Positions 25,248 to 33,677 of a DNA stretch of 59,538 nt are shown here, one piece after another. Both the position numbers and the translations under genes were made by a program. The first letter of the stretch is position 1. Every line of letters starts with the position of its first letter. The stretch is taken from assembly GCF_900167445.1 (NCBI RefSeq), contig NZ_FUZT01000021.1:1-59538 (forward strand). Direction: 5' to 3'. The notes under the pieces are model-generated. The model was not told where the DNA came from. It made no database searches and was given only the letters and a program-made list of their open reading frames with translations. Source of the stretch: Maledivibacter halophilus. GTDB taxonomy: Bacteria; Bacillota; Clostridia; Peptostreptococcales; Caminicellaceae.

Positions 25248-26894
25248 TTAAGCTACTGTTGTTATTTTTTTAATTGCTTTATATCCTTTAAATTTTAGAA
25301 TGTCCTCTAAACTTAAACCAACTTGTATTATCCCTCTTGAATCTTTCCTAGAGACCCCAACAAATTTGAAATATCTATTATCTATATCTCTCTTCATTGT
25401 TTTTTGTGTAATCTTTAATTCTGGATTTTTAAGTATTTGATAAAAATCAAAGGCCTGGGTTTGTGGATCATTTGTAAATTCAAAGCCAATTCCTTTAGGA
25501 TTATTAGAATATATTGTAACCCCACTACTATTTGTTATATAAATTTCTGAAATTCCCGTTTTTTCAGATACATCAGCTAAAAAATTGTTACTCATCTTTT
25601 CTTTAATTATTATATCTGCTAATATTTCACATACATATATGAGTTCCTTTTCAATTTCTTTTTCAAAAACTCCAATAAATTTATTGAATTTATTAGAAAT
25701 TTCAATTATTCTATTTGCTATCTCATTATTTTCTTCTAGCATTTTTATTTGTTTTACCACTCTTGATTGAATATTTCCACTAAGTTCATCTGTATCATGG
25801 GCATATTTAGCAATTCCCTCAATGTTTCTAGTTAAAACTTCTGAAGCACTGGCTTGTTCTTCTATGCTCTCAGTTATATTATTTATTAATTCAACCATTT
25901 CGGATATTTTCAAGTTTATATTGGCCAGATTTTCTGCTGCTTTTTTACTTTCTTCCCTAGTATGTTTTGATTTTGTAACACCTGTATCTATAACTAATAT
26001 CACATTTTTTATATTATTTTGAATTTCTTTTGTACTTTCAGCAATTTCCATTGATGCAGCGGCGCTTTGCTGAGCTAATTTCTTTATTTCATCAGCAACA
26101 ACCCCAAAACCTTTTCCTTCTTTCCCTGCTCTAGCAGCCTCAATTGAAGCATTTAATGAAAGTAAATTTGTCTGGTTTGCTATATTGGAAATAGTTTCCG
26201 ACATCTTTGAGATGGATTTCAATAATTCTCCCAATGTGTTTATATGATCTGAAGCTCTCCTCATAATTTCCTCTACTTCTTCAACTCTATCTAATGCTTT
26301 ATTAATAATTTTACTGTCACTATCTATGACTTCAATAGATTCACTAGCAAATTTCTTAGCATTATTACTATAATCAGCTATATTCATATTTGTACTTAAA
26401 AGTTCTTCAGATATTGAAGCTATTTCATTAGAGTCATCGGAAGTCTTTGTAGATCCATTGGCTATATTGGAAATATTATCTGAAACCATTTGCATACTTA
26501 GAAAACATTCCTTAGAATTTTGATTTAATTGCTCTGACACATTACTTAAATGCGTTTCCGCATAAAGAGTATTAAACAACCAGTTTTTCATTTGATTTCT
26601 CGTTTCATTAATTAATTTTTCCAATCTATTAAACTCATACAGTTTGAAGCTCCTATCTAGCCCTATTAGCAGATTTCCTTTTGAATACTCTTCAAAAAAA
26701 TTTTCTAATATCTCAATTGATTTCTTTAATCTTATTTTATAAAAAATCATATTTAAAGTCACAACAATAATAATTATCCCCGATAGAATTCCGCTTTTAT
26801 AGAAAATATTGTGAATATTACTTAGAAAGAATATTTCAGTAATAAAAATCATTACAATTATACCAATCATATTAATTATATAATTTCTTTTCAT
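25248..26894 (-). CDS. Methyl-accepting chemotaxis-type protein with C-terminal sensor domain
   Basis: 548 residues. Two hydrophobic segments (about 6-26 and 32-52) are joined by a very short outside loop, so there is no extracellular sensor. A coiled-coil signalling domain follows (about 120-400), with hairpin tip EGKGFGVVADEIKKLAQQS. Residues 410-548 form a separate globular domain (ISEIYITNSSGVTIYSNNPKGIGFEF ... GIIQVGLSLEDIL) resembling PAS/Cache folds. The sensor is therefore cytoplasmic and C-terminal to the signalling hairpin, the reverse of classical receptors. No methyltransferase tether pentapeptide is present. No che or flagellar genes are in the window. AAGGAGG precedes the ATG. 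Confidence 0.88.
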   Translation of the reverse strand: MKRNYIINMIGIIVMIFITEIFFLSNIHNIFYKSGILSGIIIIVVTLNMIFYKIRLKKSIEILENFFEEYSKGNLLIGLDRSFKLYEFNRLEKLINETRNQMKNWLFNTLYAETHLSNVSEQLNQNSKECFLSMQMVSDNISNIANGSTKTSDDSNEIASISEELLSTNMNIADYSNNAKKFASESIEVIDSDSKIINKALDRVEEVEEIMRRASDHINTLGELLKSISKMSETISNIANQTNLLSLNASIEAARAGKEGKGFGVVADEIKKLAQQSAAASMEIAESTKEIQNNIKNVILVIDTGVTKSKHTREESKKAAENLANINLKISEMVELINNITESIEEQASASEVLTRNIEGIAKYAHDTDELSGNIQSRVVKQIKMLEENNEIANRIIEISNKFNKFIGVFEKEIEKELIYVCEILADIIIKEKMSNNFLADVSEKTGISEIYITNSSGVTIYSNNPKGIGFEFTNDPQTQAFDFYQILKNPELKITQKTMKRDIDNRYFKFVGVSRKDSRGIIQVGLSLEDILKFKGYKAIKKITTVA

Positions 26895-27036
26895 ACCAAT
26901 TCCTCCTTGTATTATTTAAACATTATTATATTCTTATACAATTCTATTCAATTTCTGTTAAACCTTTGTAAGAAGTTAACAAATAATGTCAAATAATATG
27001 ATAGAAGGATTATTATAATAGACAAAACTAAAAAAC

Positions 27037-27065
27037 AAAGGAAATAACTAAAAGCTATTTCCTTT
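27037..27065 (-). terminator. Terminator after the D-cysteine desulfhydrase-like gene
   Basis: AAAGGAAATA/TATTTCCTTT stem with a 9-nt loop followed on the minus strand by GTTTTTTAGTTTT, 13 nt after the stop codon. Confidence 0.8.
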
Positions 27066-27078
27066 TACAACTTTAATT

Positions 27079-28062
27079 CTAATCAAATAAATTGGCCTGA
27101 TTAAACAATGCCGGCGTCCCCCCTGTTATATAACAACAGACTGCTTCACTTCGGGGAATTATACCTTTTTTTATTAGATCAAACATTCCTGCAAATACTT
27201 TGCTATTGTATGTATTCTCAATAAATATTCCTTCCTTTTGAGCAAGCAACTTTACAGCATCTAAGGATTCCTTGGTAGTTTTTCCATATCCCTCTCCTAT
27301 ATAATCATTATAAAGTACAGCTACATCTTCAATTTTCCTTGGAGGCACTAAATCAAGCTTATTACACATTCCTTTAAAAATTTTTTGTATACGCTTTTCT
27401 AAATAAGAAATTTCATATTCTACACTTATTACATGAACTTTAAATGCATTGCCAAATAAAGACAATCCATAAATTAAGCCAGTCTCTGTTGGACCTTCAG
27501 ATCCACAAATAACAACATGTTTCAAATCTATATTCTCTCTTTCAGCTTGATAGACTAGTTCTAAAGCTGAGCTTACATAGCCAAAAGCCCCTGTTACAAG
27601 ATCTTCTCCTATTATATAAGGTTTAAATCCTTTTTTTCTTAGATTTTCTGAATAGTTAAGAGTGTATTCTTTTCTCGAAGCTTCATCCATCTCCCCTAAA
27701 AATATAGTTTTAACTCCCATTAACCTATTTAATAGGCTGTTCCCATTTAATTTCTTTGGCTCATCAGAACTATGAAGAATAATGCAGTCCATTCCTATCT
27801 TTGCTGCAGCTGCAGCTGCTAAACGACATTGATTTGAAACAGATGCTCCAGCCACAAGTAGAATATCACATTTTCTTTGAATTGCATCCCCAAGCCAAAA
27901 TTCCAAACATCGAATCTTATTTCCACCCATTCCAATAGGCATAATATCGTCCCTTTTAACAAAAATATTATTATTATCCATTATATTCCCTATATTACTA
28001 AGACATTGTATAGGAGTTGCTTCCTCAAGCAGTTTTATTCTTGGTATTCCAGAAAATAGCAT
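27079..28062 (-). CDS. D-cysteine desulfhydrase / ACC deaminase-family PLP enzyme
   Basis: 327 residues of the fold-type II PLP family that includes DcyD and ACC deaminase. The PLP lysine is in GMGGNKIRCLEFWL (about residue 49). The usual SNHAR substrate loop reads as ASVSNQCRLAAAAAAKIG, which is a departure (Gln-Cys for His-Ala). The phosphate-binding glycine loop is GSEGPTETGLIYGL, and the C-terminal ENTYNSKVFAGMFDLI and ITGGTPALF match the family. It should deaminate a small D-amino acid or related compound to a 2-oxo acid. GGAGG lies 14 nt before the ATG, an unusually long gap. Monocistronic, ending at a strong terminator. The exact substrate is open. Confidence 0.82.
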   Translation of the reverse strand: MLFSGIPRIKLLEEATPIQCLSNIGNIMDNNNIFVKRDDIMPIGMGGNKIRCLEFWLGDAIQRKCDILLVAGASVSNQCRLAAAAAAKIGMDCIILHSSDEPKKLNGNSLLNRLMGVKTIFLGEMDEASRKEYTLNYSENLRKKGFKPYIIGEDLVTGAFGYVSSALELVYQAERENIDLKHVVICGSEGPTETGLIYGLSLFGNAFKVHVISVEYEISYLEKRIQKIFKGMCNKLDLVPPRKIEDVAVLYNDYIGEGYGKTTKESLDAVKLLAQKEGIFIENTYNSKVFAGMFDLIKKGIIPRSEAVCCYITGGTPALFNQANLFD

Positions 28063-28277
28063 TTAAATACCCCCGCCTTCCTCCATGTTAATTTAATATT
28101 TTCATTTTATCATAAAGTTACCTTCCTTAATTAATATTTATAAAATTTATTCTCATTCTTCATAAAATATATATTTGTCTTGTTTCAATAAATATATTAT
28201 TTCAAGCACATTGTTTATTTTTAATTTTAATCTATGTTATAATTACTATTATTAATATGTAAAAGGTGGGAATCTAA

Positions 28278-28772
28278 TTGAACGAATTAAAAATAAGAAA
28301 TGTTTTTCCTGATGATTTAGATTGTATTACAAGGATAGAAGCTGATTGTTTCCCTGCTGCCGAAGCAGCATCAAAGGATTCATTCAAAGAAAGAATATCA
28401 GTTTTCCCCCAGGGCTTTTTTGTCGGGGAATTAAACAATAAAATTATAGGCTTTATTAATGGAGGAGTAACAAATGAAAATCATATAAAAGATAAATTCT
28501 TCAAAACTATGGACCTTCATATTTCTGATGGAAACAATATAGTAATCTTTGGTCTAGATGTACATCCCGACTATCAAAAGAAGGGATATGCTAAGAAGCT
28601 TATGAATCATTTTATCAGATCAGCTAAGAAAGATGGAAGAAAGAAAATATTACTTACTTGTAAAGAACATTTAATTGAATTCTATGAACAGTTCGGTTAT
28701 ATCAATGAAGGCGTATCCCAGTCTCAACATGGAGGGGCTAAATGGTATGATATGTATCTTAAATTGAAATAG
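28278..28772 (+). CDS. GNAT-family N-acetyltransferase
   Basis: 164 residues. Acetyl-CoA-binding motif A is IFGLDVHPDYQKKGYAKKLMNHFI (Q-x-x-G-x-A, about 93-115). The N-terminal R-x-x-x-x-D-x-x-x-I-x-x-I-E-x-x-C-F-P pattern resembles the AANAT (serotonin N-acetyltransferase-like) branch. C-terminal LTCKEHLIEFYEQFGYINEG is the usual Y-x-x-F-G-F-like end. It should acetylate an amine; substrate unknown. The start is TTG with AAAAGGTGGG 7 nt upstream; no ATG is suitably placed. It is the only plus-strand gene after 8.4 kb, standing between two minus-strand blocks, and a short AGGGAAAA/TTTTCCCT hairpin follows it. Confidence 0.85.
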   Translation: MNELKIRNVFPDDLDCITRIEADCFPAAEAASKDSFKERISVFPQGFFVGELNNKIIGFINGGVTNENHIKDKFFKTMDLHISDGNNIVIFGLDVHPDYQKKGYAKKLMNHFIRSAKKDGRKKILLTCKEHLIEFYEQFGYINEGVSQSQHGGAKWYDMYLKLK

Positions 28773-28830
28773 AAGCAGGGAAAATATACTTTTTTCCCTC
28801 TTCTATTGATTATAAAACCCTTTATTAATA

Positions 28831-28864
28831 AAACCCATGATTCAATAATCTGAATCATGGGTTT
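28831..28864. terminator. Strong bidirectional terminator between ssrA and the GNAT gene
   Basis: A 14-bp perfect stem (AAACCCATGATTCA with TGAATCATGGGTTT) and a 6-nt loop, followed on the minus strand by TTTTATT. It lies 8 nt past the tmRNA 3' end. Confidence 0.85.
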
Positions 28865-28871
28865 AATCTAT

Positions 28872-29231
28872 TGGTGGAGGCGAGGGGAATCGAACCCCTG
28901 TCCGAAAGCACTTCACCACAAGCTTCTCCGAGCGCAGTCATTGTTTTATTTTCTCGCCGTCAAAATCGCCCAATGACAGGCTATCTATCTGGCCAGTCTC
29001 AATTATACACTAATAGGTCGAGACAACCCTAGTAGCGGTTCCCGGCATAGTGTCGTCCAGCCCTAAGCGGCCGGTAGGCCTAGGAGGGACGTAGCTGCAT
29101 TAGGCAGCTAAAGCGTAATTATTATTATCAGCGTTTATATTTAATTGCCCAGTTCTTTAACGTGTACCCCAAGCAAAAAACACGGCTCGCTACTTCTAGG
29201 TCCATACCCCCGTCGAAACCAGTACGCCCCC
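28872..29231 (-). ncRNA. ssrA: Transfer-messenger RNA (tmRNA)
   Basis: About 360 nt. The 5' end GGGGGCG (29231-29225) pairs with CGCCTCC before the encoded 3' ACCA (28872-28883), forming the tRNA-like acceptor stem. The T-arm GGTTCGATTCC-type sequence appears as GGGGTTCGATTCCCC. The 5' side has the invariant ACTGGTTTCGACGGGG. The message part ends GCT-GAT-AAT-AAT-AAT-TAC-GCT-TTA-GCT-GCC-TAA (29132-29100), giving a probable tag ADNNNYALAA; the resume codon is assigned by analogy with other clostridial tags ending in ALAA. With SmpB it rescues stalled ribosomes and marks the product for proteolysis. It lies 91 nt downstream of smpB. Confidence 0.97.
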
Positions 29232-29239
29232 TAAGTAAT

Positions 29240-29300
29240 CAAAACTGCTGTGCAGTTTTGTAGTTAATAATTGAAAATGAATAATTAATAATTATTTGAA
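29240..29300. repeat. Hairpin plus TTAATAATT-rich intergenic repeat
   Basis: CAAAACTGC (29240-29248) and GCAGTTTTG (29252-29260) form a perfect 9-bp stem with a 3-nt loop, next to a degenerate AATTAATAATT tract (29262-29300). This build recalls the short palindromic intergenic repeats of many clostridial genomes. It lies between smpB and the tmRNA 5' end, without a T-run on the minus strand. Confidence 0.45.
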
Positions 29301-29322
29301 TTAATACTTATACGTCAATATA

Positions 29323-29790
29323 CTAATACATCTTTTGTTTTTGTCTAAGTTCCTTTTGTATTCTTCTTTCTGCATCCTTTTTAGCTATACTATGTCTTTT
29401 ATCATATATCTTTTTACCTTTTGCAAGTCCAATCTGTACTTTTATTAATCCTCTATCATTTAAATATAGTTGTAAAGGTATTAGTGTGTAACCTTTTTGA
29501 GTAATGTATCCAATAAGCTTTCTTATTTCTCTTTTATGGAGCAATAGTTTTCTTGGTCTTGTAGGATCTACGTTAAATATATTTCCTTTTTCATAAGGAC
29601 TTATATGAACATTGTGCAGAATTACTTCCCCATCCTTTAATTCTGCATACCCATCCTTTAGATTGACCATACCCAGCCTAATGGATTTTACCTCTGTTCC
29701 TTTTAATGCAATACCAGCTTCATATGTCTCTTCTATGAAGTAATCATGCCTTGCTTTTTTGTTTTTTGCTATTACCTTTACTTTAGCCAT
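29323..29790 (-). CDS. smpB: SsrA-binding protein SmpB
   Basis: 155 residues. The start MAKVKVIAKNKKARHDYFIEE, the EAGIALKGTEVKSIR core, the NVHISPYEKGN segment and the basic tail GKKIYDKRHSIAKKDAERRIQ are classic SmpB. It binds the tRNA-like part of tmRNA and brings it to stalled ribosomes. I use the ATG at 29790; an upstream TTG/GTG (29802/29799) would add four residues outside the family pattern. The ribosome site is weak (TTGGTG), unlike its neighbours. A strong promoter with an overlapping palindrome lies directly upstream, so smpB and ssrA form their own unit, separate from rnr. Confidence 0.96.
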   Translation of the reverse strand: MAKVKVIAKNKKARHDYFIEETYEAGIALKGTEVKSIRLGMVNLKDGYAELKDGEVILHNVHISPYEKGNIFNVDPTRPRKLLLHKREIRKLIGYITQKGYTLIPLQLYLNDRGLIKVQIGLAKGKKIYDKRHSIAKKDAERRIQKELRQKQKMY

Positions 29791-29830
29791 ACTAAGCACC
29801 AACTTGTCTTCTAATTTAGATGCAACAATT

Positions 29831-29861
29831 ATTATATCATGTTATTGACACTATGTCAATA
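29831..29861 (-). promoter_or_regulatory. Consensus sigma-A promoter of smpB with overlapping palindrome
   Basis: TTGACA (29859-29854), exactly 17 bases, then TATAAT (29836-29831), a perfect vegetative promoter. A perfect inverted repeat TATTGACA-cta-TGTCAATA (29843-29861) covers the -35 box, so a dimeric repressor could block it. The -10 lies about 40 nt before the ATG. Confidence 0.75.
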
Positions 29862-29881
29862 GTTATATCTATTTTAAAATC

Positions 29882-30709
29882 TTACATTTTGCATATGAAC
29901 TTTTTAAGAACCTCTGCAACACCATTTTTATCATTTACTTCTGTTATATAATCCGCTGTCTTTTTTACAATTTCTTCTGCATTACCCATAGCCACACCTA
30001 GTCCTGCATATTTTATCATACTTATGTCATTTTCATTATCTCCTATGCAAATTACCTCTTCCCTTTTAACGCCTAAAGAATCAGCTAAATTCTTTACTGC
30101 CTTACCTTTTTCTACTCCTTTGTTCATTATTTCTAGATTGTTATAATATGATTTAGAACACTCTATGCCTGGTATTTCTGAAAGCTCTTTTCTTATTCCT
30201 TTAAGTAAATCTACATCTTCATCTATTACTATAAATTTAAAAATCTTTTCATCTGAATCATTTATGAGCTCATAAGAATCTTCAATTATTTTCAAATCTA
30301 TCCTATCTTCTTCATCTAAAGTTTCATTCCATTCCGAATATTTTAAAGCACTCCTGGCCATGGACTCAGCATAGAAAGTATCCTCTGTATAAAAATGATA
30401 ATATACATTATGTTTACGACATATATCAATTATCTTAAGACTATCCTCTTTATTTAAATAACTTTCATATAGAGGCTCATTATTATCTATTTCCCTAACA
30501 ATGGCGCCATTACACGCTATAATTGGAGTCTTTACACCGATATATTTTGCAAATACTCTTGCCGAGGTATATATCCGTCCTGTGGCCACAGCCACATGGA
30601 CCCCTTTATCCTGTAATTTCGTCAATATTTCTTTATTCTCTTCTGGTACTTTTCCTTGGCTATTTAGTAATGTTCCATCCATATCTGTTACAACTAATTT
30701 GTATTCCAT
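29882..30709 (-). CDS. Cof-type HAD-superfamily hydrolase
   Basis: 275 residues. HAD motif I is VVTDMDGTLLN (nucleophile Asp10 or so), motif II VATGR, motif III lysine in GVEKGKAV, and motif IV GDNENDISMIKYAG, with the C2B-type cap between. The Cof/YidA subgroup hydrolyses sugar phosphates, FMN or similar small phosphates; the substrate cannot be told. TTAGGAGG precedes the ATG. It sits between rnr and smpB, an intruder in an arrangement (rnr-smpB-ssrA) that is usually contiguous in Firmicutes. Confidence 0.9.
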   Translation of the reverse strand: MEYKLVVTDMDGTLLNSQGKVPEENKEILTKLQDKGVHVAVATGRIYTSARVFAKYIGVKTPIIACNGAIVREIDNNEPLYESYLNKEDSLKIIDICRKHNVYYHFYTEDTFYAESMARSALKYSEWNETLDEEDRIDLKIIEDSYELINDSDEKIFKFIVIDEDVDLLKGIRKELSEIPGIECSKSYYNNLEIMNKGVEKGKAVKNLADSLGVKREEVICIGDNENDISMIKYAGLGVAMGNAEEIVKKTADYITEVNDKNGVAEVLKKFICKM

Positions 30710-30803
30710 AGTAATCCTCCTAATTAATATATATAATTTCTATATTATTTTCTTTAAAAACATTCTTCCTCTATATATTACCATAATAATACTACATATT
30801 TAA

Positions 30804-30839
30804 AGCAATCGATATAGGATATCGATTGCTAAATTTTTT
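30804..30839 (+). terminator. Hairpin between rnr and the HAD gene
   Basis: A 12-bp perfect stem (AGCAATCGATAT with ATATCGATTGCT), 3-nt loop. The T-run (30834-30839) is on the plus strand, while the genes run on the minus strand, where only TTT follows. It may act as a weak terminator or stabilising 3' hairpin for rnr. Confidence 0.5.
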
Positions 30840-30874
30840 ACCACTATTACCTACATAAAAATATAAAATAATTT

Positions 30875-32989
30875 TTAAACTATCACAAAGTCAATTTCTT
30901 TTTGGTCTAAATTTACATTACTAACTCTAATTCTAACCTCATCACCTATTCTAAAAATTCTATTTGTTCTCTCTCCTCTGAAAAGATGGTTTTCTTCATC
31001 AAATATATAATAATCATCAACTAGATTACTTATTCTAACTAATCCTTCTACTGTGTTCTCTAGCTCAACAAACATCCCAAAAGAGACTACACTGGATATT
31101 ATGCCATCATACTCTTCACCAATATGATATGACATATATTCTGCCTTTTTAAGATCATCGGTTTCTCTTTCAGCTTCTACAGCTATCCTTTCCCTTTCTG
31201 AAGATCTATCAGAGCTTTCGGCAACTATTCCCTTCAGTCTGGATAACCTCTTATGATTTAATTTTTCATCCAGCATTTCTCTTAAAATTCTATGTATCTG
31301 TAAATCAGGATATCTTCTAATTGGAGAAGTGAAATGGCAATAATAGTTTGAAGCTAATCCAAAATGTCCTAAATTTTCTGGAGAATATCTTGCTTGTCTA
31401 AGGGATCTAAGCATAAGAGTACTTACAATATGCTCTTCCTTTTTTCCCTCAATTTTCTTTAATAAGTCCTGTAATGCCTTTGGATGTATTTCTTCTGAAA
31501 CTCCCTTAAGATGATATCCAAAATTATGTATGAATTTATTAAAATTTTCTATTTTCTGTGAATCAGGTGTTTCATGAACTCTATAAACAAAGGGAAGCTT
31601 TAGCCAATATATATGCTCTGCCACAGTTTCATTACAGACTATCATAAATTCTTCAATAATTCTATTTGCTATTCTTCTCTCAGCTTTTTTTATCTCAATC
31701 GGTCTTCCGGTATCATCTAATATTATTTTACTTTCAGGAAAATCAAAATCTATGCTTCCTCTTCTATATTTCCGTTTTGAAAGAATCATAGACAGTTCTT
31801 CCATTAATTTGAAATCTTCTACTAAATACTCGTATCTTTTAATAAGCTGAGGATCTTTCTTTTCCAGTATATCTGAAACATCAGTATATGTCATTCTTTC
31901 CTTGGTCTTTATAACACCTTTGAAAATTTCATGATTCACTACTTTTCCTTCTTTATCTATCTCCATAAATACAGACATAACAAGCCTGTCAACACCTGGA
32001 TTTAAACTGCAAATTCCATTGGAAAGCTTCTTTGGAAGCATAGGTATAACTCTATCAACTAAATATACGCTGGTTCCTCTCTTAAAGGCTTCCTTATCTA
32101 AGGCACTTCCTTCTTTAACATAATAAGTAACATCGGCTATAAAAACTCCTAGCTTGTAATTCCCATTTGGAAGCTTTTCAACTGAAACAGCATCATCAAG
32201 ATCCTTAGCATCTGCACCATCTATAGTTACAATATTCATATCCCTAAGATCTCTTCTCAAGGATATTTCATCTTCTGAGACTGTTTGGGATATACTGTCA
32301 GCTTCTTTTAGAGCTTTCTTAGGAAATTTTTCTGGCAATTTATATTTTCTTATTATTGATACTATATCAGTTCCTATCTCATCTTTATGACCTAAAACTT
32401 CTATTACCTTTCCTTCAGGATTTCTCCTAGCCTTTGGCCATCTAGTTATTTCTGCTACTACCTTGTAACCATCCTTTGCTCCATTCACTTCACTTTTCGG
32501 TATATATAGATCATAATTAATTCTTTTATCATCGGATACAACAAAGCCAAAGTTTTTGCTGCTTTCAAAGGTTCCTACAATTTCTTTATTGGCTCTATAT
32601 AATATCCTTATTATCTCTCCCTCTGCTCTTCTGCCATTTGTAGTTTTATTTATGACCCTTGCTATGACTCTATCATTATGCATAGCTCCATTTAAATCAC
32701 TAGCTGGTACAAAAACATCATTATAGTTTGTATTATCAGGGATAATAAAGCCAAATCCTTTTTGACTACATTGAAGTCTTCCTACAATAAGATTCATTCT
32801 TTCAGGGATAGCATATCTTTTTTTCTTTGTTTTAATAATAGCCCCTTCATTCTCCATCTCATCAAGCAATTTAATGAAATATCCCATCTCTTCACTCTTT
32901 ATATCAAATACATTAGCTAATTCCGAATTAAGCATAGGTTTATATGCCTGTTCCTTCATAAACTCTAACAAAAGTTCCTTAGATACCAT
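30875..32989 (-). CDS. rnr: Ribonuclease R
   Basis: 704 residues. N-terminal winged-helix region (about 1-65), two cold-shock domains (about 66-215), the RNB catalytic domain (about 240-570; metal site TIDGADAKDLDDAV) and a C-terminal S1 domain (about 620-702, GIISSVVSFGMFVELENTVEGLV). It degrades structured RNA 3' to 5', works with tmRNA in removal of faulty messages and in rRNA turnover. Length fits the Firmicutes enzyme without the long basic tail. TAGGAGG precedes the ATG. In many Firmicutes secG lies directly before rnr; here secG is 12.6 kb upstream. Confidence 0.96.
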   Translation of the reverse strand: MVSKELLLEFMKEQAYKPMLNSELANVFDIKSEEMGYFIKLLDEMENEGAIIKTKKKRYAIPERMNLIVGRLQCSQKGFGFIIPDNTNYNDVFVPASDLNGAMHNDRVIARVINKTTNGRRAEGEIIRILYRANKEIVGTFESSKNFGFVVSDDKRINYDLYIPKSEVNGAKDGYKVVAEITRWPKARRNPEGKVIEVLGHKDEIGTDIVSIIRKYKLPEKFPKKALKEADSISQTVSEDEISLRRDLRDMNIVTIDGADAKDLDDAVSVEKLPNGNYKLGVFIADVTYYVKEGSALDKEAFKRGTSVYLVDRVIPMLPKKLSNGICSLNPGVDRLVMSVFMEIDKEGKVVNHEIFKGVIKTKERMTYTDVSDILEKKDPQLIKRYEYLVEDFKLMEELSMILSKRKYRRGSIDFDFPESKIILDDTGRPIEIKKAERRIANRIIEEFMIVCNETVAEHIYWLKLPFVYRVHETPDSQKIENFNKFIHNFGYHLKGVSEEIHPKALQDLLKKIEGKKEEHIVSTLMLRSLRQARYSPENLGHFGLASNYYCHFTSPIRRYPDLQIHRILREMLDEKLNHKRLSRLKGIVAESSDRSSERERIAVEAERETDDLKKAEYMSYHIGEEYDGIISSVVSFGMFVELENTVEGLVRISNLVDDYYIFDEENHLFRGERTNRIFRIGDEVRIRVSNVNLDQKEIDFVIV

Positions 32990-33091
32990 ATTTTTAAACC
33001 TCCTAAGGTGAATACATACATTAATTAAATATACCCTTTCTTCCTACCATAAAACATTAAAATTTTTTATAATACTAAAAACAGTAATTCT

Positions 33092-33144
33092 TATATGTCA
33101 CTTTCTAAAATAATAATATAAAAAATTTTTGAAAGTGACATATA
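33092..33144. repeat. Long hairpin upstream of rnr
   Basis: TATATGTCACTTTC (33092-33105) and GAAAGTGACATATA (33131-33144) form a perfect 14-bp stem, extended by further A-T pairs after one mismatch. There is no T-run on the minus strand. It may be a 3' hairpin for the YkuS-like gene or an operator-type element for rnr, about 100 nt from its start. Confidence 0.5.
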
Positions 33145-33225
33145 AATCTATGATATATTATGTATACATTTTAACATGCAACTTGTATTATATCATATTT
33201 GGTATTTTCTTCAAACTAAGTATAA

Positions 33226-33483
33226 CTAAAGTTTTTTTAAAGTTCTTATTATTTCATTTATATTAGTTTTAGCTACATTTATTTTTAAAACCTTATTATT
33301 GTTAATTAGATTATTCTCATTAACAACTTGATTTCCATTTAGAAAATCACTTTCTTCATTATAATAAATTATAGCATCCAACTTTTTTTCAGTATCCATC
33401 ATATTTGTTACTTCAAAACCATTTACAGTTAGAGCCTCCGCTATTTCATTTAGTTCTTTTTGGATTCCAATTCTTTTTCTCAT
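33226..33483 (-). CDS. YkuS-like UPF0180 family small protein
   Basis: About 85 residues. MRKRIGIQKELNEIAEALTVNGFEV matches the start of the UPF0180/YkuS family, and DAIIYYNEESDFLNG corresponds to the usual D-x-x-V-x-x-G-x-x-x-x-x-x-G core; the middle INAS-like linker is expanded with Asn. The function of the family is unknown. I use the ATG at 33483, because the upstream in-frame ATG at 33498 lies within its ribosome site ATGGAGGTG. It stands alone between rnr and the M42 peptidase. The homology is short, so the assignment is moderate. Confidence 0.65.
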   Translation of the reverse strand: MRKRIGIQKELNEIAEALTVNGFEVTNMMDTEKKLDAIIYYNEESDFLNGNQVVNENNLINNNKVLKINVAKTNINEIIRTLKKL

Positions 33484-33610
33484 TTTATTCACCTCCATAA
33501 TACTTATTTTTTCTAAATATTATGGATTTATTCTTTTTAATGTTACTATAAGACAAAAGATAATAAAACTTATTAAGACTTGAATTTATTTATCTTTATT
33601 CAATAGCAAC

Positions 33611-33641
33611 AAAAAAGCATAACGGTAAATTTACGTTATGC
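33611..33641 (-). terminator. Terminator of the peptide-utilisation operon
   Basis: GCATAACG/CGTTATGC stem (33617-33641) with a six-T run on the minus strand, about 40 nt past the M42 peptidase stop codon. Confidence 0.8.
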
Positions 33642-33677
33642 ATATTTAAAAGCCCAAAAACTTAATAGTTTCTATAA

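Noticed and set aside
28777..28799. Separate terminator for the GNAT gene
   Set aside because: The AGGGAAAA/TTTTCCCT hairpin lacks a T-run beyond the stem; the stronger 28831-28864 hairpin is enough for both strands.
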